Assembly: GCF_001548375.1 (NCBI RefSeq)
Contig: NZ_AP017295.1
Span: 2,142,501-2,206,500 of the forward strand
Reading direction: 5' to 3'
Length of the DNA: 64,000 bases
From: Nostoc sp. NIES-3756
Lineage (GTDB): Bacteria > Cyanobacteriota > Cyanobacteriia > Cyanobacteriales > Nostocaceae
Both the position numbers and the translations under genes were made by a program. The number at the start of each line of letters is the position of its first letter. Position 1 is the stretch's first letter. The notes beneath the pieces were generated by a model. The model searched no databases. It was not told the DNA's origin and saw nothing but the letters and a program-made list of their open reading frames with translations. Positions 17,299 to 26,225 of this stretch are shown piece by piece.

Positions 17299-18312
17299 AT
17301 GTCAGTAATTAAAGCTGTTCACAGCATTGAAGAACGTTTGCAAATACAACGTTTACAGGAACCAACGCGCGTAGTTACATCTACGGTTGGGAGTGACGTA
17401 GTGAAAGGGTTGACTAAAACACCTAAATCCTTACCGCCTTGTTACTTCTATGATGACCGAGGTTCTGAGTTATTTGAGCGCATCTGTGAGTTACCAGAAT
17501 ACTACGTGACTCGCACAGAAACGGCTATTTTACAACAGTATGCTAGTGAAATTGCCCAAATCACTGGTGCTTGTGAATTAGTAGAACTTGGCAGTGGCAA
17601 TTCTACCAAAACTCGCATTTTACTGGATGCTTATGAGCAACTAGATTATCCTCTGCATTATTTACCAATTGATGTATGTGCAGGGATTTTGGAAAGTAGC
17701 GCCAAGCAGTTACTACAAGATTATTCTTCCTTAAAAGTTTATGCCTTAGCAGGAACTTACGAATCAGCACTGGCACAACTTACCACTAGAACATTATCCA
17801 GTAGGATGATTTGTTTTATTGGGAGTACCTTAGGCAATCTCAACCCACAAGAGTGTGATATCTTCTTATCGCAAATCAGAACCAGCTTGCAGACGAGTGA
17901 ATATTTCTTATTGGGGGTAGATTTGCAAAAGCCAAAAGAAATTTTGGAACCAGCATATAACGACAGCCAAGGCGTAACCGCAGAGTTTAATCTCAATATG
18001 TTAGAGCATTTGAATAGGCGGTTTGAGGGTGATTTTGATACTACACAGTTTACACACTGGGCGTTTTATAATGAGGCTGAAAAGCAAATTGAGATGCACT
18101 TAAAAAGTGAGCGATCGCAAAAAGTCCATTTAAAATCTCTCAACCTCACCGTTCATTTTGCCCCAGGTGAAACCATCCTCACCGAAATCTCTCGCAAATT
18201 CCACCTCGACACCATCAGACAGCAACTCACAGCAAAAGGATTAAAACCCATCAAAACATGGACTGATAAAAATCAGTGGTTTGGTGTATTGCTCTGTCAA
18301 TTGCAAGCGTAA
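17299..18312 (+). CDS. egtD: L-histidine N-alpha-methyltransferase EgtD
   Basis: 337 residues. EgtD trimethylates histidine to hercynine, the first step of ergothioneine synthesis. Visible features are PPCYFYDDRGSELFERICEL (47-66), EYYVTRTETAIL, the SAM site ELGSGNSTKTRILLDA at about 96-111, and the late EMHLKSERSQ plus GETILTEISRKF region. Length is typical. A good ribosome site (ggagg) stands 6 bp before the ATG. No EgtB gene (sulfoxide synthase) is adjacent, so hercynine processing would need a distant partner. A strong hairpin terminator follows at 18407. Confidence 0.88.
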   Translation: MSVIKAVHSIEERLQIQRLQEPTRVVTSTVGSDVVKGLTKTPKSLPPCYFYDDRGSELFERICELPEYYVTRTETAILQQYASEIAQITGACELVELGSGNSTKTRILLDAYEQLDYPLHYLPIDVCAGILESSAKQLLQDYSSLKVYALAGTYESALAQLTTRTLSSRMICFIGSTLGNLNPQECDIFLSQIRTSLQTSEYFLLGVDLQKPKEILEPAYNDSQGVTAEFNLNMLEHLNRRFEGDFDTTQFTHWAFYNEAEKQIEMHLKSERSQKVHLKSLNLTVHFAPGETILTEISRKFHLDTIRQQLTAKGLKPIKTWTDKNQWFGVLLCQLQA

Positions 18313-18406
18313 GGAATATAACTTCAAAATTTAAGAAACCAACTCTCTCAAGATTTTAAGTTTTGAATTATTGGTGCATTTGGAAAGTTTTAGTTAAATT
18401 CAGTAG

Positions 18407-18434
18407 GAGCGCACGGTTATCTGTGCGCTCTTTT
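18407..18434 (+). terminator. Rho-independent terminator after egtD
   Basis: Inverted arms gagcgcac / gtgcgctc with an 8-nt loop, followed directly by tttta. Located 95 bp past the egtD stop. Confidence 0.8.
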
Positions 18435-18713
18435 ACTATATGTAAATATCGAGAAAAACTTCCACTCTGACTATTTAGTAATATTACTTACTTTCTATTA
18501 TAAATCAATACTCAATGCTATTAATATTTCAGTAATTAACATTGTTAGTATAGTGTATTTAATTACTATATTCATGTGATTTTGCGGTAGCAAAAAATAT
18601 GTAAGGCTAGCATAAAGTATCTGATAACTCTTTATAAAGGTGAAGAATATCACATATATTTTAAATATATTATTTTATACCTTAAACGCAACACACAAGT
18701 AGAGGAGCTAAAA

Positions 18714-19523
18714 TTGTCTTCTAATTTCTCTCGCCGTCAGATACTTAAAACAGCTGGCTTCATTACTGGTGCTGCTTCCGTAAGCAGTACGCCAATACTG
18801 GGTAATTTAATTACTGGTTCTCATAGTAATGGTTCGGCACAAGCTCAAGAACCGAATACGCTTTCAGCCCCACAGATGGTGATTAATAGCCGAATGTTAT
18901 ACTTCGGCTGGATTCCAGAAGATCCTAGTGCTGTTAAATCCTTAGTGCCAAATCGGTTCACACCCAACTACAAGGGTGCTGTCTTTATGAACCAATATGT
19001 TGTTGATACCGCCGAACAAACTTCTGGCTTTGGTGCTTATTCACTCACTTATTTAGGCGTTGATCTGCAAAACCTTGATGCTCCTGGTGGTGTTAATCCT
19101 GGTAGATGGTGGACTCACTACTTTAACTCTAGTTCTACCGTCATTAAATATGTTTTAGAGCGTGGTGTACCTGCAACACCAGGACGTACAATTTTGAGTC
19201 TCAATGGCGACACCTTAATCGCCACAACTGAGTCTAACGGTATTCCTATCATCCGCACTACAGCCAAGGTTGGGAATACTATTGCTAGTGTAGCTCGTGG
19301 TCAATTACGCTACATCACTAAAAAGCCTTATGGCCCATATACAAGTGGTGTTTATCCTTATGTTGCAGAAACTGTGACTCCTTGGGAAATTGTTTCTTTG
19401 GAGTTCTTACAACCAAGTCATCCAGTATATGCTTTGCGACCAAAACAACCTTTAGAAATCACTTTTGGTTTTTATGCTCCCCGTTCTTCCTTTTGTTATC
19501 CTGGCGGCGAAGAAGTAATTTAA
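18714..19523 (+). CDS. Tat-exported acetoacetate-decarboxylase-like protein
   Basis: 269 residues starting at a TTG; the strong aggag ribosome site 7-12 bp upstream decides the start. The N-terminus SRRQILKTAGFITGAASV is a twin-arginine signal, with cleavage likely after SAQAQ near residue 43. The mature part has the acetoacetate decarboxylase-like beta fold pattern: MLYFGWIPEDPSAVKSLVP, FMNQYVVDTAE, TYLGVDLQ and FGFYAPRSSFCYPGGEE. The Schiff-base lysine of true decarboxylases is not clearly identifiable, so enzymatic activity is uncertain. The gene stands alone between long spacers. Confidence 0.65.
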   Translation: MSSNFSRRQILKTAGFITGAASVSSTPILGNLITGSHSNGSAQAQEPNTLSAPQMVINSRMLYFGWIPEDPSAVKSLVPNRFTPNYKGAVFMNQYVVDTAEQTSGFGAYSLTYLGVDLQNLDAPGGVNPGRWWTHYFNSSSTVIKYVLERGVPATPGRTILSLNGDTLIATTESNGIPIIRTTAKVGNTIASVARGQLRYITKKPYGPYTSGVYPYVAETVTPWEIVSLEFLQPSHPVYALRPKQPLEITFGFYAPRSSFCYPGGEEVI

Positions 19524-19580
19524 CGTTTACTCCTCTTTATTAATTTAAAGTCAGGACTTACGCATCAAGGTTGTCTGTTG

Positions 19581-19754
19581 AGACTGGGTGTAGTGGTTAG
19601 ACACTTCTCTACGTTCTCTATGAGACGCTTACGCGAACGCATAGCGTCTCGTAGACAGACCCTCCGCGACTTGTACTGAGCGCAGTCGAAGTAACGACTG
19701 CGCTCAGTGCATCGCTTTGCGGTAATCGAGCGGAGTCGAAATTCACCAACCAGG
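19581..19754. repeat. Dispersed repeat, copy B with nested palindromic insertion
   Basis: Same first 14-15 bases and last 14 bases as 12171-12273. Between them lies an extra GC-richer palindromic block (about 19594-19705) containing gcgtctcgtagacag- and cgaacgcatagcg-type units. Confidence 0.75.
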
Positions 19755-20203
19755 GGTATAGAGGTGTAATGGTTTTGAACGCCTATACCCCTATACCCCT
19801 ACACCTTACCAAAACCTTAATTTTTCCTTCTCATGCGTATGTCCTAAAAGTAAAAGTAGGTTGTGTTGAACAAACCGAGCTAACACAACGACGTTATTCT
19901 TGGGTGGGACGATATTCCACCAATCCTAAACTAATTAGCAATTCGTAAATAAACACTATTAAGTTATTTGATATAATCAGGTTTTTATACGCTACATCTG
20001 TTGTTTGCTTCTGGAGAATTTATATTCTATTTATTCAAAATAATCAATAGTTATTAATATTGCTTTGCCAATTTATAAAGTTTATCAACTAAGTATCTAA
20101 GCTTGAAAAGCATAACAAATCCAATTAAATTACAGTTTTTACCTTAAGAGACTCGTCCAAGAGCTAATTTCTTGTAAGTAGAACAGGTTAAATAATTAAA
20201 GGC

Positions 20204-20338
20204 TCGTAGTAAGAACTTTAGTTCTCTCTGCGTTCCCTACGGGACGCTACGCGAACGCATAGCGTGTCGTAGATAGACGCTCCGCGTTCGCGTAAGCGTC
20301 TCGTAGAGAACAAAAAAGGACTAAAGTCCTTACTACGA
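20204..20338. mobile_element. 135-bp MITE-like element with 22-bp terminal inverted repeats
   Basis: Arms 20204-20225 and 20317-20338 are reverse complements at 20 of 22 positions (tcgtagtaag... / ...cttactacga). Inside, agttctct/agagaac extend the pairing, and the centre is built from palindromic cgaacgcatagcgtgtcgtag units. No ORF. It could be a MITE or one of the Nostoc palindromic repeats. Confidence 0.65.
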
Positions 20339-20555
20339 ACTGAATCCTAGTCTTTTTACATTACTTAACATAGTTTGTTTTTTTCAAGTCGTTCTACTTA
20401 CATATACAAAATAAAACTTTGATATATTTAGTATTTCATCTCATTAGATGTTAAATAACTCTTCATAATGGGCATTCTATATGCAGAACCCACTCTACTT
20501 TCCTAAATCACAAGTAGAGCAGGAAATATTTTGAGACATTTTGGGGAAACCTTTG

Positions 20556-22733
20556 ATGGAAATTTCTGATTTAACCACAGATCACAATACTGAATTACTC
20601 AAAATTAAAGAAGCCCTACGTCAACAAGAGAAAAGTACTAAATTATTAGAAGCTATCACTCTGGCTCAATCTCAATTTATTGTTGAGTCTAACCCTAGAA
20701 TTGCATTTAATGTCTTACTTGATAATCTTTTAATACTCACTGAAAGTGAGTACGGTTTCATTGGTGAAATGCACTATACAGAGGCTGGTGATATAGATAT
20801 GACCACACACATGAAAGTGCGTGGTAATCCTTATTTAAAAACTCATGCTATTACCAATATTGCTTGGAATGAAGAAACTAGAGCTTTTTATGAAGAAAAT
20901 GCTCCAAAAGGAATGGAGTTTCATAATTTAAAAACTCTATTTGGTGCTGTTATTGTTACAGGTGAACCAGTCATATCTAATTCTCCCACCACAGATCCCC
21001 GCCGTGGAGGAATACCTGACGGGCATCCACCTTTAAATGCTTTTTTAGGGCTACCGTTTTATAGTAATAAACAATTAGTTGGTATGGTAGGAATTGCCAA
21101 TCGCCCTAATGGCTATGATGAATCAGTCATTGCTTACTTACAACCATTTTTAGCAACTTGTACTAACTTAATTGAATCTCATAGAAATTATAAACGTCGT
21201 GAACAAGCTGAAACAGCGCTACGTCAAAGCCAAGAATTGTTGCAAAAAGCTAATGAAGAATTAGAGATTAGAGTCGAGCAACGCACAGAGCAATTAAGAC
21301 AAGCAAAAATCACTGCTGATAGTGCTAATAAAGCCAAAAGTGAATTTTTAGCTAACATGAGCCATGAACTGCGCACACCTCTTAACGGTATTCTTGGCTA
21401 TGCTCAAATTATTAAACGCTCTCAATCATTACCTGAATCTCATCGCAAAGGTATTGATATTATTCAGCAATGTGCTTCTCATTTATTGACTTTAATCAAC
21501 GATATTTTAGATTTATCTAAAATTGAAGCTCGCAAAATGGAGCTTCATCCTATAAATTTTCATTTTCCATCTTTTCTAGAAGGTGTTGCTGAAATTTGTA
21601 AAATTCGCGCAGAACAAAAAGGTATTGCATTTTTATACCAGCCAGATCCACAACTACCTATAGGGTTGTTTGCCGATGAAAAGCGGTTACGCCAAGTTTT
21701 GATTAATCTCTTAAGTAATGCTACTAAATTTACCGACCAAGGTAGTGTGACATTTCGTATTCAATCTCATCCCATAACTAATCAAGATTTAGTTCATAAA
21801 ATTTGTTTTGAAGTTGAAGATACAGGTGTTGGTCTAACTCAAGAGCAGATAGAAAAGATTTTTCTGCCTTTTGAGCAGGTTGGTGATACTAAGAAACAAG
21901 CAGAAGGCACAGGATTAGGATTAGCAATTAGCCAAAATATTGTTTCTTTAATGAATAGCAAAATTCAAGTTAAAAGTTATCCGCAGCAAGGTAGTAGTTT
22001 TTGGTTTGAAGTGCAACTTCATGAAGTAGAAAATTGGTTTGAAGACCCTAATTTAAAAGATTTTAGCGCTATCGTTGGTTACGAAGGTACAAAACAAAAA
22101 ATATTAGTTGTAGATGATAAATGGGAAAATCGTTCTGTTATTTCTAACTTATTAGCACCATTGGGATTTGATGTAATTGAAGCTAGTGATGGTCAAGAGG
22201 GATTGGAAATAACATCTAAATATCAACCAGATTTAATTATTACTGATTTAGTTATGCCTGTTATGGATGGGTTTAATTTTATCAAAAACATCCGACAATC
22301 ACCCAAATTCAAAGACATAGTTATTGTTGTTTCTTCAGCTAGTGTCTTTGAAACTGATCAATATAAAAGTATTGATGCCGGAGCCAATGACTTCTTAGTA
22401 AAACCTATCCAAGTAGATATGCTATTTCGGCTATTAAGTAAATTTTTAAAAATTAATTGGATATATCGGTCAAATAACCAAAATATTGACAAAACTTTCA
22501 CAACTCAACTGCAATCACAGACAATTATTCCTCCTGCACAAGAAATTTTACAAAATCTTTACCAGTTGGCGAAAAAAGGTGATATTTACGCAGTTATAAA
22601 TGAAGTAAATAAATTAGAAGATACTGATACTAATTTGATTCCTTTTATCCAAAAAGTCACTCAGCTAGGTCAAAACTTTCAAATTAAATTACTCCGAGAT
22701 TTTTTGAAAACTTTTATTGATGAACTCCAATAA
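20556..22733 (+). CDS. Hybrid sensor histidine kinase (GAF-HisKA-HATPase-REC)
   Basis: About 725 residues from the ATG at 20556, which has ttgggga just upstream (a TTG at 20541 is the longer alternative). Order: a GAF-like sensor (about 35-210, with [17 protein letters not shown]), a short coiled coil, HisKA with the phospho-site [17 protein letters not shown] near 270, HATPase with [20 protein letters not shown] and [11 protein letters not shown], then a receiver with [10 protein letters not shown] and phospho-acceptor Asp in [12 protein letters not shown], and a roughly 95-residue tail. No membrane helix, so it is cytosolic. The next kinase gene starts 27 bp downstream and probably forms a relay with it. 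Confidence 0.92.
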   Translation: MEISDLTTDHNTELLKIKEALRQQEKSTKLLEAITLAQSQFIVESNPRIAFNVLLDNLLILTESEYGFIGEMHYTEAGDIDMTTHMKVRGNPYLKTHAITNIAWNEETRAFYEENAPKGMEFHNLKTLFGAVIVTGEPVISNSPTTDPRRGGIPDGHPPLNAFLGLPFYSNKQLVGMVGIANRPNGYDESVIAYLQPFLATCTNLIESHRNYKRREQAETALRQSQELLQKANEELEIRVEQRTEQLRQAKITADSANKAKSEFLANMSHELRTPLNGILGYAQIIKRSQSLPESHRKGIDIIQQCASHLLTLINDILDLSKIEARKMELHPINFHFPSFLEGVAEICKIRAEQKGIAFLYQPDPQLPIGLFADEKRLRQVLINLLSNATKFTDQGSVTFRIQSHPITNQDLVHKICFEVEDTGVGLTQEQIEKIFLPFEQVGDTKKQAEGTGLGLAISQNIVSLMNSKIQVKSYPQQGSSFWFEVQLHEVENWFEDPNLKDFSAIVGYEGTKQKILVVDDKWENRSVISNLLAPLGFDVIEASDGQEGLEITSKYQPDLIITDLVMPVMDGFNFIKNIRQSPKFKDIVIVVSSASVFETDQYKSIDAGANDFLVKPIQVDMLFRLLSKFLKINWIYRSNNQNIDKTFTTQLQSQTIIPPAQEILQNLYQLAKKGDIYAVINEVNKLEDTDTNLIPFIQKVTQLGQNFQIKLLRDFLKTFIDELQ

Positions 22734-22760
22734 TATTAATTTTAAAATTATACTACAATT

Positions 22761-24035
22761 ATGCTGATACCAAACTCACCAATAAATTCAGGTTTCATTT
22801 TAATTGTTGATGACAATCCAACTAATCTTTCGGTACTAGCACAAATTCTTAATCAGGCTGATTTGTCAATTCGGATAGCTACAGATGGTGAAAGTGCTTT
22901 AGAGTTATTGGCAGAAGATCATGAACTTCCAGCACTCATCATTCTTGATGTACAAATGCCCGGGATTGATGGATTTGAAACTTGTTATAGGCTCAAATCT
23001 AACCCTATAACTTATGATATTCCTGTAATTTTTATGACTGCAGCTTCTGATGTTACTAGCAAAGTCAAGGGCTTATCTTTAGGTGCTGTAGATTATATTA
23101 CTAAACCATTTGAATCTGAAGAAGTCTTAGCTAGAGTCCGCATTCATTTACAAATTCAGCAGTTAACTAAAAAACAACAACAATGGAATCAAGAGTTAGA
23201 GCAAAAATTAGCTGAACACATCAATGTTTTACAAAAAACACAAGTACAACTTGTACAACAAGAAAAGTTTGCAGCTATGGGGCAATTAATTGCCGGCGTA
23301 GCTCATGAGATTAATAACCCTATTACTTGTATAGTTAATAATATTCCTCCTGCTTATGAATATGTGAAAAATTTAATAGCAGTTATCCAACTTTATCAAC
23401 AATATTATTCTCAACCAGTACCAGAGATTCAAACTGCTTTAGAAGAACTTGATATTGAGTTTGCTTCTGATGATTTATTTAAACTCTTGAATTCTATGAA
23501 GCTTAGTTCTGAACGAATCCAAGATATATCTGTTTCACTACGTAATTTTTATCGCAGCGATATTTCGACAAAAATTGCTGTCAATTTGCATGAATGCTTA
23601 GATAGTACTCTTTTGATTTTACGCCATCGTTTAAAAGCTTTAGGCGATCGCCCCGCTATTGAGGTACTTAAAGAATATGGTGAACTACCCAAAATATATT
23701 GTTATCCGGGTTTATTAAATCAAGTATTTATGAATCTCATCGCTAATGCCATTGATGCAGTAGAAGAAGTACAACACCCTCAAATCCGCATTTTTACACA
23801 AGTTATAGGTTCTCAAGTATTAATTACCATTGCTGACAACGGTGTTGGTATGACTGAAGAAATGACACATAAATTATTTCAACCATTATTCACTACTAAG
23901 CCTTTTGGTAAAGGAACAGGGCTAGGCTTGTCAATTGCACGTCAAATTATTGACGAAAAACATCATGGGCAATTAAAAGTATCTTCAGAATATGGTAAAG
24001 GCAGCGAATTTATTATTTTTCTTCCTCTTTCTTAA
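22761..24035 (+). CDS. Response-regulator/histidine-kinase fusion (REC-HisKA-HATPase)
   Basis: 424 residues. Receiver domain first (about 10-128) with IVDDNPTNLS, phospho-Asp in IILDVQMPGIDGF and the Lys switch DYITKPF. Next a coiled coil, a histidine box GVAHEINNPITCIVNN near 185, and HATPase motifs NLIANAIDAVEEV, IADNGVGMTEEM and GTGLGLSIARQI. Cytosolic. It follows the hybrid kinase by 27 bp, so the two are very likely co-transcribed: the receiver of this protein can accept phosphate from the first kinase. The signal and output are unknown. Confidence 0.92.
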   Translation: MLIPNSPINSGFILIVDDNPTNLSVLAQILNQADLSIRIATDGESALELLAEDHELPALIILDVQMPGIDGFETCYRLKSNPITYDIPVIFMTAASDVTSKVKGLSLGAVDYITKPFESEEVLARVRIHLQIQQLTKKQQQWNQELEQKLAEHINVLQKTQVQLVQQEKFAAMGQLIAGVAHEINNPITCIVNNIPPAYEYVKNLIAVIQLYQQYYSQPVPEIQTALEELDIEFASDDLFKLLNSMKLSSERIQDISVSLRNFYRSDISTKIAVNLHECLDSTLLILRHRLKALGDRPAIEVLKEYGELPKIYCYPGLLNQVFMNLIANAIDAVEEVQHPQIRIFTQVIGSQVLITIADNGVGMTEEMTHKLFQPLFTTKPFGKGTGLGLSIARQIIDEKHHGQLKVSSEYGKGSEFIIFLPLS

Positions 24036-24127
24036 GCCTTAATTTATGTCATGCGGTGTGGTCATTATTTGTAAAAGCAATGCCTACAACCGTAGATAAA
24101 AATAAATATAAATAAATCAGAAAATAT

Positions 24128-24346
24128 TTATATGTACATCAATACATCAACTTCATAAGCAATACTTGTAGGCTGAGGAATAGGCAAACTATCTTCTAAC
24201 ATTCCTTCTATATGAAACTCAATAGCTTCAGCAATAAGTTCTTTAACTTCTTCTAAGGTTTCACCTACAGCTACACAACCCGGTAAATCAGGGACATAAG
24301 CACCATAACTAGTTTCACCCTTTTCAATTACAATTGTGTAACGCAT
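24128..24346 (-). CDS. hicB: HicB-like antitoxin
   Basis: 72 residues from the ATG at 24346 (MRYTIVIEKGE), which overlaps the stop codon of hicA in the arrangement TAATG; an upstream in-frame ATG at 24376 lies inside hicA and is not needed. The partial RNase-H fold of HicB is clear: YGAYVPDLPGCVAVGETLEEV, then LIAEAIEFHIEGMLEDSLPIPQP. It has no C-terminal DNA-binding domain, as in the short HicB forms. Antitoxin of a type II pair whose toxin gene here is interrupted. Confidence 0.87.
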   Translation of the reverse strand: MRYTIVIEKGETSYGAYVPDLPGCVAVGETLEEVKELIAEAIEFHIEGMLEDSLPIPQPTSIAYEVDVLMYI

Positions 24347-24537
24347 TAATCTTCCTCCATTTGAGCCTGTCTCCAAATATTTTTTAGAGTACCAATTGGT
24401 ACATCAACACTTGGCTTACTGAATACTGTTACTGTAACAGCTTTATCAGGGTGTTTGAACTGGCGATGAATACCTTTAGTTCTCTCAAAATACTAGCCAT
24501 CAGCTTCTAGTATTTTAATAACTTCTCTTAGTTTCAT
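24346..24537 (-). pseudogene. hicA: HicA-like toxin gene with internal amber codon
   Basis: Reading from the ATG at 24537 gives MKLREVIKILEADG, then a TAG at 24493-24495, then YFERTKGIHRQFKHPDKAV and a normal HicA end (PIGTLKNIWRQ). The stop occupies the place of the conserved Trp of DGWY, so one G-to-A change (TGG to TAG) explains it. The catalytic His (HRQ) and the dsRNA-binding fold are otherwise intact, and the TAATG overlap with hicB is kept. The toxin should therefore be inactive unless the codon is read through or the protein restarts. Confidence 0.85.
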
Positions 24538-24607
24538 TTATTTATACTCTAAATAGTATTTACCTATCCAAAGTACCCAAATATTGGTTATATCCCAAAT
24601 CAAGCAG

Positions 24608-25216
24608 CTATCCAATAGGAAGATTACCAGGATTGACTGCATGAATAAATTCACTACCTGATTTTGGTCTACCACGTTTGTAACTAGCTTCTTCTGGGTT
24701 GCCCCATCCTAACTGTAAAACTATTTCTAAAAAGTTAGGATTTTCCCACTTTAATAAGGTAGCCCATTCTGTTCTTTGTACAATTCTCTCTACATCAGAT
24801 AGAAAAATTAGCTGATGTTGTTTATTATTATTAAAGCTCAAATACAAATCCATTCCGGCAGAGACTTCATACCAAAATTCTAAAATAGAATTTTTAGCGG
24901 CTTGTAATATTTCTAAATCGCTACTTAAAGCAGTGAGTTGAGTATCTACTTCTGGGTAACGTAATATTTTACCTTTTACTGATACTTCCTTCCACACAAT
25001 ACCAGAAACTTGATGTTCTCTTTGATAATCATGAATAGCATTTTTAAAGTCTTGATAGGCAGTAAATTTTTGTAGCCCATCTGTTCTAATGAACTGGTCA
25101 ATTACAGGATTGCCAGAAACTGTTACTTCCAATTTTAGACGTTCTCCTTTGAGGCAAGCTTGACGTTCATCTGCCAATATCTGGATTAGTTCTTCGGTAG
25201 TATAAACCTTTGACAT
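24608..25216 (-). CDS. Hypothetical protein
   Basis: 202 residues, not recognised. No signal peptide or membrane segment. The start is MSKVYTTEELIQILADERQAC; the middle is helical with acidic and hydrophobic alternation (LTALSSDLEILQAAKNSIL), and a late block has Trp-rich WATLLKWENPNFLEIVLQLGWG. The C-terminal KRGRPKSGS is an AT-hook-like basic motif, which could touch DNA. It lies between the hicAB pair and a heptamer-containing spacer on the same strand as both. Codon use matches its surroundings. Confidence 0.65.
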   Translation of the reverse strand: MSKVYTTEELIQILADERQACLKGERLKLEVTVSGNPVIDQFIRTDGLQKFTAYQDFKNAIHDYQREHQVSGIVWKEVSVKGKILRYPEVDTQLTALSSDLEILQAAKNSILEFWYEVSAGMDLYLSFNNNKQHQLIFLSDVERIVQRTEWATLLKWENPNFLEIVLQLGWGNPEEASYKRGRPKSGSEFIHAVNPGNLPIG

Positions 25217-25233
25217 TAGAACACGCTTAATTG

Positions 25234-25290
25234 GTCATTGGTCATTGTTTTGGACTATTGACTGTTGACTCTGGACTGTGGACTGTTAAT
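25234..25290. repeat. Degenerate heptamer repeats (ggtcatt / ggactattgactgt)
   Basis: Tandem ggtcatt units followed by variants of tggactgt/tgactgt. The same family recurs at about 26150-26225, 27555-27585, 34329-34360, 54598-54620, 57395-57440 and 60096-60136, always in spacers. Confidence 0.7.
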
Positions 25291-25376
25291 TCGATATTAT
25301 CTCTTGGCATTATGGGGAATTACAGTAACGCATATCACTAAAAATCAGGGCAGACCAATTTGGTCTACCCCCAATG

Positions 25377-25967
25377 TTACTTGGCTAACTCACTACTAAA
25401 CTCATTGAACGATCGCCTTTTTAATTGTACTGATTCAGTACGAGGCAATAAATCAAACACTTCCCGCAGTTTATCGTCGATTTCCTCATAAGGTACTTGA
25501 CCTTTCTTATTAAAAACTACCTCACCAGACTGATTAAACACTACAATCTGAGGCACACCCCCAGAATAGTAATATCCTGGTTCGGTGGGTTCATAAGACT
25601 TTTTAGAGAGGAAAGTATCAACACTAATAGGGATAATCTCGGCGGCTCTACCGTAAAATTCTTGTATCCGCGAAATCACGATCGCATATTGCTTACAATC
25701 TTTGCTGTCATCTAAATAGAAAGCCAAAACTATGGGTTTATGTTCCGCTAAGGATTGGGCTAAGGTAAATTTGGATGGTACTAATGACCCATTACCAGCA
25801 TAAACCACGAACATATTGCCGTCATAAATATCATCGTTTATACCTGCAAACGCTGGCTGCATCCCTAGCATTAACAGAAACATAAGCAATAACAGGCATT
25901 TAGAAACCAACCGTCGCCAGTCAGCAATGCGTTTATGTAAAAAAGAAAACTCAATGATACTCATCAA
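25377..25967 (-). CDS. Thioredoxin-fold thylakoid/PSI accumulation-factor-like protein
   Basis: 196 residues. An N-terminal hydrophobic stretch (LLLLMFLLMLGMQPAFAG, about 25-42) is a signal peptide with an AFA-G cleavage site, so the protein is exported to the thylakoid lumen or periplasm. The mature part is a thioredoxin fold (KPIVLAFYLDDSKDCKQYAIVI, then the cis-Pro loop GGVPQIVVFNQSGEVV). The CxxC redox pair is missing: only one Cys (KDCKQ) is kept. This pattern matches the cyanobacterial family annotated as thylakoid photosystem I accumulation factor. The family call is moderately certain; catalytic redox activity is unlikely. Confidence 0.7.
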   Translation of the reverse strand: MMSIIEFSFLHKRIADWRRLVSKCLLLLMFLLMLGMQPAFAGINDDIYDGNMFVVYAGNGSLVPSKFTLAQSLAEHKPIVLAFYLDDSKDCKQYAIVISRIQEFYGRAAEIIPISVDTFLSKKSYEPTEPGYYYSGGVPQIVVFNQSGEVVFNKKGQVPYEEIDDKLREVFDLLPRTESVQLKRRSFNEFSSELAK

Positions 25968-26225
25968 AAAGAACCTTGCAAGCTACTGTTTGTCTTCGGT
26001 ATGTGCTGAATTAGGCAACCTGGACTGGATATATAATTACGCCCGTATACTATTTTTTAAGATAGCGCCTAGTGGGATCTGTGGGGAGTGGGAAGTGGTG
26101 GGGGAGATGAGGAAGATGAGGGAGTGGGGGGAGATGAGGAAGATGGCTATTAACTGTTGACTAATGACTATGGACTGTGGACTATGGACTATTGACTAAT
26201 GACCAATGACTAATGACCAATGACT

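Larger units (their letters stand above)
19524..20540. other. 1-kb repeat-rich spacer
   Basis: No credible gene. It carries dispersed repeat copy B (19581-19754), a ggggtatag/ctatacccc inverted repeat at 19753-19791, and a 135-bp terminal-inverted-repeat element (20204-20338). The last 200 bp are AT-rich and should contain the promoter of the histidine kinase gene. Confidence 0.6.
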
